Below, in pieces: positions 36,470 to 49,248 of a stretch of 64,000 bases of DNA. The DNA is from Klebsiella ornithinolytica NBRC 105727 = ATCC 31898 (GTDB taxonomy: Bacteria; Pseudomonadota; Gammaproteobacteria; Enterobacterales; Enterobacteriaceae): the NCBI RefSeq assembly GCF_001598295.1, contig NZ_BCYR01000003.1:1-64000 (forward strand). The letters run 5' to 3'. The stretch's first letter is position 1; the number at the start of each line of letters is the position of its first letter. The notes below the pieces were generated by a model that saw only the letters and a program-made list of their open reading frames with translations, made no database searches and was not told the DNA's origin. The translations under genes were made by a program, and so were the position numbers.

Positions 36470-37852
36470 TTACCCCACCAGCATCCACGTTGCCGGTACA
36501 GCGGCAACCAGCAAAAAACCAATTAAGGCTAATTCACGGCGTTTGAGCATGCGATCGTGCTGGTGCGTACGGCGAGCGTACAGGAAAACCAGAAGACCCG
36601 GAGCGTAAAGTACCACTGACAACAATAAATGCACAGGGCCGGATGCATATAATAACCATAAGCCATAAATACATGCACCGACACCCACCGCCTTATGCAG
36701 CGGGCGTACAGCAATCTTCAGCAGGAAGGCGCCCACGAGGAAATAGGGCACCAGAATCATCTCGGACGCGATGGTCAATAACGTATTGTAATCAGACTTT
36801 GTCAGCCAGATGAGCACCAGCGACAGCTGAACACTGATATTGGTTAGCCACAGCGAGGCCGACGGGGCGTTGTTTTTATTCTGCCGGGCGAAGCGGCGCG
36901 GAAATGCTTTATGCGTCGCGGCCAGCCAGGGAACTTCTGCCGCCATAATGGTCCAGCTCAGATAGGCGCCGCACACGGAAATAATCAGCCCGGCAGCGAT
37001 CACTACTTCGCCCCATGAGCCCATCATTTTCACCATCAGGCCGGCCATCGACGGATTACGCATTTCGGCCAGTTCCGGACGGGCGACCACGCCTAAAGAG
37101 AGCAGGGTCACCAGCAGATAAACCACCAGTGCGGAAAGGACCGCCAGCAGCGTAGCGCGGCCGACATCCTGTTTATTACGCGCCCGCGCGGAAACCACGA
37201 CCGCACCTTCCACGCCGATAAACACCCATAGGGTGATCAGCATGGTGTTCTTCACCTGCTCCCAGACCGGTACGCCGAGCGCCAGACCGCTAAAATCAAG
37301 GCGGAACGTCTCCAGACGAAAGGCGATGACGGCGAGGATGATAAATGCACCGAGTGGGATCAGCTTGGCCAGGGTGGCGATCAGGTTAATGCCTGCGGCG
37401 GTCTGGACGCCGCGCAGGACCAGAAAGTGCACCACCCACAGCAGGACCGACGCGCCCACGATCGCCTGCCAGGTATTCCCGTTGCCGAAAATAATGGCGT
37501 CCGGAGTATCGGTAAAGAAGCTGAGCGCGGCAAAAACAATCACCAGATACGAGACGTTGGCGATCACCGCGCACAGCCAGTAGCCCCAGGCGGAGCAAAA
37601 ACCGACGAGTTCACCGAAACCTTCGCGGGCATAGGTGAAGATACCGCCGTCAAGATCGGCGCGAATGCGGGTCAACAGCAGCATGGCGAAGGCGAGGAAT
37701 AAAATCCCCACGCCGGTGATTGCCCAGCCAATCAGCAGCGCCGACGGGCTGGCGACGGCCGCCATGTTTTGCGGCAAGCTGAACACCCCTGCGCCCAGCA
37801 TTGAGCTCAGTACCAGTGCGGTCAAGGCGCTGAGGCCCAGTTTCTTTTCCAT
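36470..37852 (-). CDS. ydgI: YdgI, APA-family basic amino-acid antiporter (ArcD-like)
   Basis: The 460-residue protein has 12 predicted helices and the APC signature (LTALVLSSMLGAGVFSLP). It is closest to arginine/ornithine antiporters and the same length as E. coli YdgI. The substrate has not been proven. The start MEKKLGLSALT matches the family. It lies 36 bp upstream of folM on the same strand. Confidence 0.92.
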   Translation of the reverse strand: MEKKLGLSALTALVLSSMLGAGVFSLPQNMAAVASPSALLIGWAITGVGILFLAFAMLLLTRIRADLDGGIFTYAREGFGELVGFCSAWGYWLCAVIANVSYLVIVFAALSFFTDTPDAIIFGNGNTWQAIVGASVLLWVVHFLVLRGVQTAAGINLIATLAKLIPLGAFIILAVIAFRLETFRLDFSGLALGVPVWEQVKNTMLITLWVFIGVEGAVVVSARARNKQDVGRATLLAVLSALVVYLLVTLLSLGVVARPELAEMRNPSMAGLMVKMMGSWGEVVIAAGLIISVCGAYLSWTIMAAEVPWLAATHKAFPRRFARQNKNNAPSASLWLTNISVQLSLVLIWLTKSDYNTLLTIASEMILVPYFLVGAFLLKIAVRPLHKAVGVGACIYGLWLLYASGPVHLLLSVVLYAPGLLVFLYARRTHQHDRMLKRRELALIGFLLVAAVPATWMLVG

Positions 37853-37986
37853 TGTATTCCCGAGGTGACGGCAGTGAATCAAGAATATTTATTTGGCGAA
37901 ATCGCATAAAAATGGAGGATTACGCTAAGGCGCGGGATTTTACGGAGTGTCTTGTGCGCATGCAATGGTGGCGGATGAAAAAAAAC

Positions 37987-38013
37987 AAAAAGGCGGCATA
38001 TTGCCGCCTTTTT
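37987..38013. terminator. Bidirectional terminator between ydgH and ydgI
   Basis: A 12-bp perfect stem (AAAAAGGCGGCA / TGCCGCCTTTTT) around TAT has A/T runs on both sides. It lies 18 bp past the ydgH stop. Confidence 0.93.
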
Positions 38014-38030
38014 ACACAGTGCCGATACGA

Positions 38031-38981
38031 TTATTTATACAGGTCTGCGCTGATGGTGATGTTACCGCCACGTTCCTGCCACTGGCGGGTAATGTGGTAG
38101 TACTTCGCCCCTTTCTTCGCCGCGCGCTTGGCGGTCTGGTAAGAAATCTCGGTCATGTTGCCGTAATTGCCGGTGAACTTGATGCTGTCAAACGGCGCCA
38201 TCTGGGCCGCGGTAATCTTGTTCACTTCTTCGACTTTGGTGCCATCCGGCAGCGTGACGGTGTAACGTCCACCTTTTGATGACTGGGTTTCGAAGAAACG
38301 ACCTACGCCGGTACCGGAACCGACGGCTGCCGTGGTGGCAACGCCTGGGATTTCAACATTTTTCGCAGCGGTGCCGCCTTCAGCCAGCGCCGCGCGACCG
38401 GCTTCAGAGTCGGCCGGGATCGCATCCGGGCTCTGCAGAACGCGTTTTCTGGCATCGGCTTTATAGATATAGGCAGTAATACGCTGGTTACCGCCCTGGT
38501 TGGCATCAACCTGACGGACGATAAAGAAGGAGGCGGCACCTTTGGCTTTCGCCGCTTTGGTGATCGCATCATTCACTTCCGGCTGACTGCGATAAAAGCC
38601 CTGCACGGTCACGGTATCAAAAGGCTCAAGTTCGACGGCCTGATCCTTTGGTAACTCCATGACGCCATTGATGACGCGATTTTTCGGGGCATCCGCCTGC
38701 GGGGCATTGTCTTTATACAAGTCTGCCGTTACGCGCCAGTTGCCGCTGTTGCCATAATCAGAAGTGTCGACAACATAAAATGAGGCCGCGCCATCTTTGT
38801 CCGCTTTACGGGACATGGCTTTTACCGCATCGCCGATGGCATTAAAACGGCCCGTGATCACTACGCGATCGTAGGGTTTTAGCGCCGCCGCCTGCTCCGG
38901 AGTCAGCTCGGTCGCTGCATGGGCTGACAACGCTGTCGTAGCCAGGAGAGCAGACGCCAGGAGTGAGTTCTTAAGCTTCAT
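38031..38981 (-). CDS. ydgH: YdgH, DUF1471 triple-repeat periplasmic protein
   Basis: The 316-residue secreted protein has a signal peptide ending SAHA-ATEL. Three DUF1471 (YhcN/BhsA/McbA-like) domains follow, each with a VTG/VQG...A-K-KGA-FY/YH-DLYK type pattern, ending in ITISADLYK. The family is linked to stress and biofilm responses. Length is close to E. coli YdgH (314). The start MKLKNSLLASALLATT gives a proper signal peptide. Confidence 0.93.
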   Translation of the reverse strand: MKLKNSLLASALLATTALSAHAATELTPEQAAALKPYDRVVITGRFNAIGDAVKAMSRKADKDGAASFYVVDTSDYGNSGNWRVTADLYKDNAPQADAPKNRVINGVMELPKDQAVELEPFDTVTVQGFYRSQPEVNDAITKAAKAKGAASFFIVRQVDANQGGNQRITAYIYKADARKRVLQSPDAIPADSEAGRAALAEGGTAAKNVEIPGVATTAAVGSGTGVGRFFETQSSKGGRYTVTLPDGTKVEEVNKITAAQMAPFDSIKFTGNYGNMTEISYQTAKRAAKKGAKYYHITRQWQERGGNITISADLYK

Positions 38982-41033
<2,052 letters not shown>

Positions 41034-41040
41034 GGGGTAG

Positions 41041-42432
<1,392 letters not shown>

Positions 42433-42465
42433 TGGTTTGCCATCCTAAATAATGTTTGATTCTGA

Positions 42466-42492
42466 AGCCGTCTCTGCTGAGACGGCTTTTTT
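42466..42492 (+). terminator. Intrinsic terminator of pntAB
   Basis: A 9-bp stem AGCCGTCTC / GAGACGGCT with loop TGCT is followed by six T. Confidence 0.93.
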
Positions 42493-42580
42493 ATATATAC
42501 AGCAAGGCCATGAATTGCTCATAAAGTCGTCAGCCCGGAGTGCTATACTAAGCCTGTTTTTTCATCACTCTGAGGATATT

Positions 42581-42769
42581 ATGGATACCGAATTAACCCC
42601 GGCGCAAATGGCAATCGAGTTTCTGCGTCGCGACCCAACAGCATTAACCCCCGCGCAGTACCTGAAAAAATTCAAACTTCTTGAGCTGGAATTTGCGGAT
42701 TTGATGTCGCTCTCTTCCAGCGAGCTGAAAGAAGAGATCGATCATGCCTGGCGCTTAGGTATCCATTAA
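42581..42769 (+). CDS. Small conserved-looking protein of unknown function (62 aa)
   Basis: The protein starts MDTELTPAQMAIEFLRRDP and is soluble, helical and acidic, with no Cys. I do not recognise a family. GAGG lies 7 bases before the ATG. The gene has an upstream pntAB terminator and its own terminator (42804-42826), so it is a single transcription unit. Codon use is ordinary. A role is not inferable from sequence. Confidence 0.75.
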   Translation: MDTELTPAQMAIEFLRRDPTALTPAQYLKKFKLLELEFADLMSLSSSELKEEIDHAWRLGIH

Positions 42770-42803
42770 AAGCATTGTTGCTGTCTATGTGTTGTCGATG
42801 ACG

Positions 42804-42826
42804 GGGCCGAAAGGCCCTTTGTTTTT
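42804..42826 (+). terminator. Terminator of the 62-aa gene
   Basis: GGGCC-GAAA-GGCCC forms a 5-bp stem with a stable tetraloop, followed by TTTGTTTTTT. Confidence 0.8.
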
Positions 42827-42907
42827 TCCGTTGCCGGAGTGGATACCTAAAAAAATCCCCCGCCGAAGCAGGGGAACGTATTTTACGCAGCATCAATCCG
42901 CGATGGA

Positions 42908-43858
42908 TTAATCGTCGTCCTCGTCATCCATTTCAACCGGCGTTTTGTACTGCTCAGGCTTGAGAACCAGCAGGTCGCAGCGCAGATGGTCGATAACCTG
43001 CTCGGCGGTATTGCCGAGAAAGGCCGCCGACAGCCCGGTGCGCCCGACGGTGCCCAGAACCACAATCCCCGCCTGCAGGTGTTCAGAGAGGTCAGGAATG
43101 ACCTCTTCCGGCAGGCCTTTTTCAACGTGGGTGCGGTTTTCATCAATGCCGAATTTTTGCCGCAGGGCCTTCATGGCCAGCAAATGCTGACCGCGAATGG
43201 CATCGTTGTAGATACTGGGGTCAAAATCAGGTAGTTCGATAGCGATATTAATCGGCGTTACCGGGTAGGCGCCCACCAGATGGACTTCGGTATGGTTGAC
43301 CTGGTCCGCTAGTTCGAGGGTTTCTTTAACCAGTTTTTCGTTTAACGCGTCGTGGTAATTTTCTTCGCTGGCCAGATTGACGGCCACCAGCGCTTTGCCG
43401 CCTTCCGGCCACGGCTGATCTTTTACCATCCAGACCGGACATGGGCATTTACGCAGCAGATGCCAGTCGGTTGGGGTGAAAATAACGGCCTCCAGCTTGT
43501 CATGCTGGTGCGCCATTTTCAGCAGCAAATCGTGTTTGTCGCTGAGGATTTCCTGAATAATGGCTTCGAAGGGGCGATTGTGCCACACCACCTTAATCTC
43601 AATGGGAACGCCGGATTCAATATAAAACCGGGCCTGTTCTTTGATCCAGGCGCTACGTTGGCTGATAACGCCCTGGCGCATCGCCGTCCGCTCGTCGGGC
43701 GACAGCAGGGTTGTCATCTCATAGGAAAAATCGTAGATCGGCAAAAAGGCTTTGATGCGTCCACCAATCCGTTGGTGTAGATACACCGCACGCCGCAATG
43801 CAGGCTGGTCGTCCTGATTGGGGTCGATTACTACCAGCATGTTCTGATACTTGGCCAT
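42908..43858 (-). CDS. uspE: UspE, tandem universal stress protein
   Basis: The 316-residue protein (same as E. coli UspE) has two Usp domains of about 150 residues each. The first starts [12 protein letters not shown]; the second ends with [26 protein letters not shown], a Usp nucleotide-loop-like motif. It is involved in stress resistance and motility in E. coli. AAGGAGACC precedes the ATG. It is upstream-adjacent to fnr, as in E. coli. Confidence 0.95.
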   Translation of the reverse strand: MAKYQNMLVVIDPNQDDQPALRRAVYLHQRIGGRIKAFLPIYDFSYEMTTLLSPDERTAMRQGVISQRSAWIKEQARFYIESGVPIEIKVVWHNRPFEAIIQEILSDKHDLLLKMAHQHDKLEAVIFTPTDWHLLRKCPCPVWMVKDQPWPEGGKALVAVNLASEENYHDALNEKLVKETLELADQVNHTEVHLVGAYPVTPINIAIELPDFDPSIYNDAIRGQHLLAMKALRQKFGIDENRTHVEKGLPEEVIPDLSEHLQAGIVVLGTVGRTGLSAAFLGNTAEQVIDHLRCDLLVLKPEQYKTPVEMDDEDDD

Positions 43859-43996
43859 ACAGGGTCTCCTTACAACTGTAACCACAGTCTGTCTTTAAAA
43901 AGATAACCTATATGGATGAAATGAAACAGGGGATGACCCTGGCCAGATCAACAAATCAGAAAAAAAATGAGCGATCTGGCGGAGGGACAAAGAGGA

Positions 43997-44749
43997 TCAG
44001 GCGACGTTGCGGGCCTGACCAGCGAGCTGAGCAAGCAGGTCGCTATTTTCGATGGTGATGTATTTGCCTTTTACCGCCAGCATGCCGCTTTTCTGGAAAC
44101 GCCCCAGCAGACGGCTGATGGTTTCGACGGTCAGACCAAGATAGTTGCCGATATCACCGCGGGTCATCGTCAGGCGGAATTCGCGAGGCGAGAAACCGCG
44201 CTGCGCGAAACGACGGGACAAATTATAAATAAAGGCCGCCAGACGCTCTTCCGCATTCTTTTTAGACAGCAGCAGGATCATGTCCTGGTCGCCTTTGATC
44301 TCGCCACTCATCAGCCGCATCATTTGCTGGCGCAGATTGGGCATTTTACCGGAAAGATCGTCCAGCGTTTCGAAAGGGATTTCGCAGACCATTGAGGTTT
44401 CCAGCGCTTGTGCAAAGCTCGGATGCAGCGCGGTACCGATGGCATCAAAGCCAACCAAATCACCCGCCAGGTGGAAGCCGGTAATCTGTTCGTCACCTTG
44501 TTCGGTAATGGTATAGCTTTTGATGGTGCCCGAACGAATCGCATACAGAGATTTCAGCTCATCGCCAGCTTTGAATAAGGTTTGCCCTTTCTGGATTGGC
44601 TTTTTACGCTCGATGATATTATCCAGCTGATCAAGCTCGTGCTCGTTCAGAGTAAAAGGGATGCAAAGCTGACTAATGCTGCAATCCTGACAATGGATTG
44701 CGCAACCGCCAGACTGAATGCGTCGTATAATTCTCTTTTCCGGGATCAT
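43997..44749 (-). CDS. fnr: FNR, oxygen-sensing global regulator
   Basis: The 250-residue CRP-family regulator carries the oxygen-labile 4Fe-4S cluster. The N-terminal Cys ligands are in [16 protein letters not shown] plus Cys122 (MVCEI). The DNA-recognition helix is in [11 protein letters not shown]. Length equals E. coli FNR. The start [12 protein letters not shown] is used; an ATG four codons earlier is not conserved. A FNR box overlaps its promoter, implying autoregulation. Confidence 0.97.
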   Translation of the reverse strand: MIPEKRIIRRIQSGGCAIHCQDCSISQLCIPFTLNEHELDQLDNIIERKKPIQKGQTLFKAGDELKSLYAIRSGTIKSYTITEQGDEQITGFHLAGDLVGFDAIGTALHPSFAQALETSMVCEIPFETLDDLSGKMPNLRQQMMRLMSGEIKGDQDMILLLSKKNAEERLAAFIYNLSRRFAQRGFSPREFRLTMTRGDIGNYLGLTVETISRLLGRFQKSGMLAVKGKYITIENSDLLAQLAGQARNVA

Positions 44750-44768
44750 AAGTCTGCTCAAGCCTTAA

Positions 44769-44782
44769 TTGATATTGGTCAA
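44769..44782. promoter_or_regulatory. FNR box in the fnr promoter
   Basis: TTGATATTGGTCAA fits TTGAT-N4-ATCAA with one mismatch. It lies 20 bp upstream of the fnr start, where E. coli fnr is negatively autoregulated. Confidence 0.85.
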
Positions 44783-44944
44783 TTTTAACATCTTTTTGGT
44801 GAGCAGGTAAGCCTCGAACCCGTGAAACACGTAATATTAAAAGGGTAAAGCTTTTATCACTTTTATCTCATTGATAACCAATGCAATGTTGGTCGGAAGC
44901 ATATTGTAAAGTTACCTGATGCTTCCGATAAAAGGCACGTAGCG

Positions 44945-45460
44945 TTAAAGCAGCAGATACCCCTCATGGCGCAATAACCACTCTTTCCGCTGCACGCCGC
45001 CGGCATAGCCGGTCATGGTGCCATTTCGCCCAATCACGCGGTGGCAGGGCACGACAATGCTGACCGGGTTTGAACCGTTGGCCGCGCCGACCGCACGCGC
45101 CGCGCCAGGACGCCCCAGCGTTTCCGCCAGCTGGCCGTAATGCATCACCTGACCGCAGGGAATAGTGCGCAGGGCTTGCCAGACTTCACGCTGAAAGGGG
45201 GTGCCTGCCGTTGCCGTCGGCAGCGTCTCAATGACGCTGAGATCGCCGGCGAAGTAGGCGTCAAGTTGGCGACTCAGTCCGCCGGGATCGCGGGCATCGA
45301 TGCGTTGATAACCTTCATGACGATAATGCAGATCAAGCAGTTGCGTCATACGGTCGCTATGCTCGTCCCACTCCACGGCGCGCAGGCGAAACTGCTCGTC
45401 GCAAAGAATCCATAACGGCCCCAGCGGGGTGTCGATTTTGTCCTGAAGCAGTACCAGCAT
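44945..45460 (-). CDS. ogt: Methylated-DNA-[protein]-cysteine S-methyltransferase
   Basis: This suicide repair protein removes O6-alkyl groups from guanine. The acceptor Cys is in the PCHRV motif and the DNA-binding helix contains [17 protein letters not shown]. It is 171 residues as in E. coli Ogt. The second of two adjacent ATGs is preferred, as its distance from AAGGAGA is better. Confidence 0.95.
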   Translation of the reverse strand: MLVLLQDKIDTPLGPLWILCDEQFRLRAVEWDEHSDRMTQLLDLHYRHEGYQRIDARDPGGLSRQLDAYFAGDLSVIETLPTATAGTPFQREVWQALRTIPCGQVMHYGQLAETLGRPGAARAVGAANGSNPVSIVVPCHRVIGRNGTMTGYAGGVQRKEWLLRHEGYLLL

Positions 45461-45496
45461 CATTTCTCCTTGTTACCTGATTAGCAAGATAACTAT

Positions 45497-45523
45497 TGCG
45501 TGATATTGACAAGATATCACGCA
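45497..45523. promoter_or_regulatory. Palindromic site upstream of ogt and of a rightward promoter
   Basis: TGCGTGATAT and ATATCACGCA are perfect 10-bp arms with a 7-bp spacer, 37 bp from the ogt start. The site overlaps the expected -35 position of the rightward TATACT box. The regulator is not recognised; it does not fit CRP or FNR spacing. Confidence 0.55.
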
Positions 45524-45876
45524 CGCCGTTCTGCCAACTATACTCCTGAAAGATAATCCACCGCTGTGCGGATAAAGGCCGGGAACCGGGGGAAGAAATG
45601 ACGCGCGATTTCAATCTGCATACGGCTGCTGAGACGGATAAAACCGCGGAGATACCGTCTGCGGTGATGTTTATTTTTGTATTAATTACGCCGCGCGGGT
45701 GTGACGGGTTTTTGTTACTTTTATTCGGCGGCGAATTCCCCTGTGCGGAGGAGCGTTCAGTTCATTTTTCTCTGCAGTTTGTCATACGCACGCGGATTAG
45801 TAAGAACTGGCTAATTCATCGGGAGGCACCCGGCGCCGCGAATAAATATACAGGCATTCCTTGAGTCAATTATTTT

Positions 45877-45904
45877 GCCAGCACCCCGGTGTTGGCTTTT
45901 TTTT
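45877..45904 (+). terminator. Terminator preceding the small membrane-protein ORF
   Basis: GCCAGCAC-CCCG-GTGTTGGC forms an 8-bp stem (one G-U) followed by eight T. It ends 22 bp before the ATG at 45926, so it ends a shorter upstream transcript or acts as an attenuator. Confidence 0.85.
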
Positions 45905-45925
45905 ATAACCATTAGAGGTATCGAT

Positions 45926-46054
45926 ATGCAATATATGCTGACAGGACTTTTAATCTTGATTATCAGTGGTTTATTGTTAAACGCTGTCTCTCTTGCGATT
46001 GAGTCGGTATATAAGATGCTGAAAGAGATGCATTTAAAAAAACGGCATCTTTAA
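45926..46054 (+). CDS. Predicted small single-helix membrane protein (42 aa)
   Basis: The ORF encodes a 42-residue peptide starting MQYMLTGLLILIISGLLLNA. One hydrophobic helix covers residues 4-25, followed by a basic tail (HLKKRHL), which suggests an inner-membrane peptide with its C-terminus in the cytoplasm. AGAGGT lies about 7 bases before the ATG. I know no named homologue. It lies directly after a terminator and between ogt and abgT. It could be a small stress or toxin-like peptide, but nothing in the sequence proves this. Confidence 0.55.
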   Translation: MQYMLTGLLILIISGLLLNAVSLAIESVYKMLKEMHLKKRHL

Positions 46055-46217
46055 GAATGTCGCAGGACAACCTCGGGTGACGAAAAATGCGGCGCAGACG
46101 ACAAGGCTGATATTATAAAAAGTCTGGAGATGAACGCTTCTCTCCACGCGATCACGCGATGATGCGTGTCGTCACGCGCGCAGCGGAGGGTGACCAGGCT
46201 CTGGCCACCCGGTTTTA

Positions 46218-47744
46218 TCAGGACAGGCGCGGGTAAATTCCCGGGCCGATGGGTAAACCCAGCCAGTACCATATCACCAGCATCAGAAGCCACACGACGA
46301 GGAATATCAGAGGATAGGGCAGGACGAGTGAATAATAAGTACCGAGTTTCGCATCTGAGCGATAGCGTTGCAGGAAGCCAAGAAACAGCGGGACAAACGG
46401 CGATACCGGCGCCAGCGGCAGGACCGACGAATCCGCGATGCGGAACAGTATCTGGGCAAAGGCCGGATGAAACCCGAGCAGCATAAACATCGGCACAAAG
46501 ATCGGCGCCAGAATGGACCAGATTGCCGAGCCGCTGGCGATAAACATACAGAGAAATGCCGACAGTAGCGCCAGGCCAACAAAAGCCGGTACTCCGCTCA
46601 TTCCCGCCTGCTCCAGCAAATCAGTCAGCCCCACGGCCATAAATTTACCCATATTGCTCCAGTTAAAAATGGCAACAAACTGGGCCAGCGGGAACACCAT
46701 GACGATAAACCCGGCCATCTCTTTCATCGGTTCGATCATTAACGGCGGCAAATCCGCCTGACGACGAATTTTCCCGGTGGCAATACCGTAGGCCAGCGAG
46801 ACGAAGCAGAAGAAAAAAATAATCAGCGGCACAATGCCTTTAATAAAGGGAGAGGGCATCACCGTATGGCTGACCGGATCGCGCAGAATACCGTTCTGCG
46901 GCACGACCATGATGGCGACCAGAGCGATAAAAACCAATGACGCGATACCGGCAACCCGCAGCCCGAAGTGTTGCTCCGCCGTCAGCGCCTCAAGTCTGTC
47001 CTCGCTGCGGCCTTCCCAGCTTCCCAGCCGCGGTTCAATCAACTTATCGGTGATAAGCCCCCCAACCAGGGTCAGAACGATGACCGAACTGGCCATGAAA
47101 TACCAGTTGTCGATAACGCTGACATGCAGCGAGCCATCCAGTGTTTTTGCCGCCTCGGTACTGATGCCCGAGAGCAGCACATCGGTCGTGACAATCAGCA
47201 AATTAGCGGTGAACCCACAGCCGACGCCGGCAATCGCCGCCAGTAAGCCCGCGACCGGGTGGCGGCCAACGGCGAGAAACATCAGGGCGCCTAGCGGCGG
47301 CATAATCACCAGAGCGGCGTCGGATGAGATGTGGCTAAAAAAGGCGATAAACAGCACCATATAGCTGGCGTAGCGTGCGCTGACGTGCGAGGCCATTTTG
47401 GCCATCAGCGCCGGCAGCAGTCCCACCCGCTCAGCAAGTCCAGCGCCGAGCACCAGCGCCAGAATCGCCCCCAGCGGTGCAAACCCGCTGAAGTTCTTGA
47501 TGACGTTTGGCAAAAACCAGTGTAACCCTTCGACGCTGAGCAGGTTTTTGACCACCACGGTGGAGCCGTCCGTTGGGTTGATCACCGCCACGCCAAAGGC
47601 CGACAGCGCTGCGGTGGCTACCGCCAGCACCACGATAAGATAAATAAACAGCAAAAAAGGGTGTGGAACCTTGTTACCGATCTTTTCAACCCAGCTGTAC
47701 AGCTTCCCGTTGGGGGAAGGCGACGGTATGGATGACATACTCAT
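46218..47744 (-). CDS. abgT: AbgT, p-aminobenzoyl-glutamate transporter
   Basis: The 508-residue AbgT-family transporter has about 12 helices and matches E. coli AbgT almost throughout (KIGNKVPHPFLLFIYLI; FFSHISSDAALVIMPP; LPIGPGIYPRLS). It imports p-aminobenzoyl-glutamate, a folate breakdown product. The ATG at 47744 is favoured by GAGGAATG spacing. It is the third gene of abgABT. Confidence 0.96.
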   Translation of the reverse strand: MSMSSIPSPSPNGKLYSWVEKIGNKVPHPFLLFIYLIVVLAVATAALSAFGVAVINPTDGSTVVVKNLLSVEGLHWFLPNVIKNFSGFAPLGAILALVLGAGLAERVGLLPALMAKMASHVSARYASYMVLFIAFFSHISSDAALVIMPPLGALMFLAVGRHPVAGLLAAIAGVGCGFTANLLIVTTDVLLSGISTEAAKTLDGSLHVSVIDNWYFMASSVIVLTLVGGLITDKLIEPRLGSWEGRSEDRLEALTAEQHFGLRVAGIASLVFIALVAIMVVPQNGILRDPVSHTVMPSPFIKGIVPLIIFFFCFVSLAYGIATGKIRRQADLPPLMIEPMKEMAGFIVMVFPLAQFVAIFNWSNMGKFMAVGLTDLLEQAGMSGVPAFVGLALLSAFLCMFIASGSAIWSILAPIFVPMFMLLGFHPAFAQILFRIADSSVLPLAPVSPFVPLFLGFLQRYRSDAKLGTYYSLVLPYPLIFLVVWLLMLVIWYWLGLPIGPGIYPRLS

Positions 47745-47802
47745 GGGCATTCCTCAGTCGTTGTTGTGTTAGTTGTGGTGTTTAGTGCGTGAATGATTGT
47801 TT

Positions 47803-49248
47803 TTATTTTAAAGGTGACGGTGTCACGCCTTGCGGGATCGGGCAGTGATATGGCTTTTCAGCCAGCTGTTGCGCCAGTTCTTGTTGACTGGCTTGCAGCA
47901 GCGCACCATCGGTGAGCAGGCGGATCGCCGTGGCGCCGAGCACTTTTCCGGCCACCAGCATCCCCTTATGGGCGATGGCCGTGCGGCCCTGGCTCACCAG
48001 TTGCCAGGTATGCAGCGGTGTTCCGACGGCAAAACAGGGGCTGAAACATTGGGCGACCGGGGTTTTCCAGCTGACGTCGCCCACATCGGTGGATCCCGCC
48101 AGGATAGTATCCGTCGCAGCCCAGGGGGCGACTTCATCGATTAGCACCGTTTCCCGGTGGCGACGGGCGAAGCGTTTGCCCTCTTCGCCGCCGGTGCCGG
48201 CGATATTTCTCAGGCTGTTGTTGAGGTCGTTCTCGCTTAACGTGGCACGAATGTCGTCGGCAAACGCGCGATCCGCCTCGCTCCATGACGGTGTACCGTA
48301 GTGGCACACGGCCTGATACATCGCCGCCTCCAGCGTGCGATTAGGTAAATAACTGGAGCAGGCCTTCTCGAAACGACAGGTGACCGACGTTTCAGTCATC
48401 AGCGCCGCGCCCTGGGCGATTTTCTCGATGCGGGCATAGATTTGCTGCGCATCCGCCATCTCCGGCGCGCGGATTAAATAGAGCACCTCCGCCTGAGCCT
48501 GTACCACGTTGGGGGAAATGCCGCCGCTGTCGGTTATGGCATAATGGACGCGTGCTTTCTCAATAATGTGCTCATTGAGGAAGTTGGTGCCGGTGGTCAT
48601 CAGCGTGACGGCGTCCAGCGCGCTGCGCCCCAGATGCGGCGAGTTGGCGGCGTGAGCCGCGGTGCCGCTGAAACGCCACGCGGCCTGAATGTTGGCCAGC
48701 GTGCTGGTGCTGAACATGCCGGCGTAGGCTTCCGGGTGCCAGGTCAGCGCGGCGTCCACATCGTCAAACATGCCTTCGCGCACCATAAACGTTTTGCCGG
48801 AACCGCCTTCTTCCCCCGGACAGCCGTAGAAACGAATCGTCCCGCAACCGCCGTGCTGCACCAGCCAGCTCCGGCAGGCAATGGCGGCGGCCAGTGCGGC
48901 GGTGCCCAGCAGGTTGTGACCACAGCCGTGGCCGTTCGCCCCAGGCGTCGCGGCAGCAGGATACGCGCACTGCGCCTGCTGACTAAGCCCGGCCAGCGCA
49001 TCATATTCACCCAGCAGGGCAATCACCGGCTTTCCGCTGCCGTAGCTGGCGACAAAGGCGTTGGGGATCCCGCCGGCCTCACGGCAGACCTCAAAACCTT
49101 CTGCTTCAAGGGCGAGCGCCAGCCTTTCGGCTGACCAGAACTCCTCAAAGCGCGTTTCCGGGTGATCCCAGATGGCGTCGGCGATAGCGGTCAACTCGCC
49201 GGCGCGGGCGGTAATCACCTCATCAACGTAGCGGTAGAGGGCCTCCAT
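47803..49248 (-). CDS. abgB: AbgB, p-aminobenzoyl-glutamate hydrolase subunit B
   Basis: The 481-residue M20-family amidohydrolase subunit pairs with AbgA to cleave p-aminobenzoyl-glutamate. Metal-binding motifs are in [11 protein letters not shown] and PGEEGGSGK. The start overlaps the abgA stop by one base (TAATG), so the two subunits are translationally coupled. Confidence 0.95.
   Translation of the reverse strand: MEALYRYVDEVITARAGELTAIADAIWDHPETRFEEFWSAERLALALEAEGFEVCREAGGIPNAFVASYGSGKPVIALLGEYDALAGLSQQAQCAYPAAATPGANGHGCGHNLLGTAALAAAIACRSWLVQHGGCGTIRFYGCPGEEGGSGKTFMVREGMFDDVDAALTWHPEAYAGMFSTSTLANIQAAWRFSGTAAHAANSPHLGRSALDAVTLMTTGTNFLNEHIIEKARVHYAITDSGGISPNVVQAQAEVLYLIRAPEMADAQQIYARIEKIAQGAALMTETSVTCRFEKACSSYLPNRTLEAAMYQAVCHYGTPSWSEADRAFADDIRATLSENDLNNSLRNIAGTGGEEGKRFARRHRETVLIDEVAPWAATDTILAGSTDVGDVSWKTPVAQCFSPCFAVGTPLHTWQLVSQGRTAIAHKGMLVAGKVLGATAIRLLTDGALLQASQQELAQQLAEKPYHCPIPQGVTPSPLK

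Larger units (their letters stand above)
45461..45925. other. 465-bp region between ogt and a small membrane-protein ORF
   Basis: This region holds the ogt promoter side, a 27-bp palindrome (45497-45523) and a TATACT -10-like box at 45539. An 88-codon rightward frame (45598-45864) follows, with GGGGGAAG just before its ATG but rare codons and no family. A terminator lies at 45877-45904. A short transcript of about 350 nt is possible. Confidence 0.5.

Noticed and set aside
45598-45864. 88-codon rightward frame downstream of ogt
   Set aside because: The ribosome-site-like sequence is good, but rare codons are frequent and there is no family; kept only as part of a finding, not as a gene.
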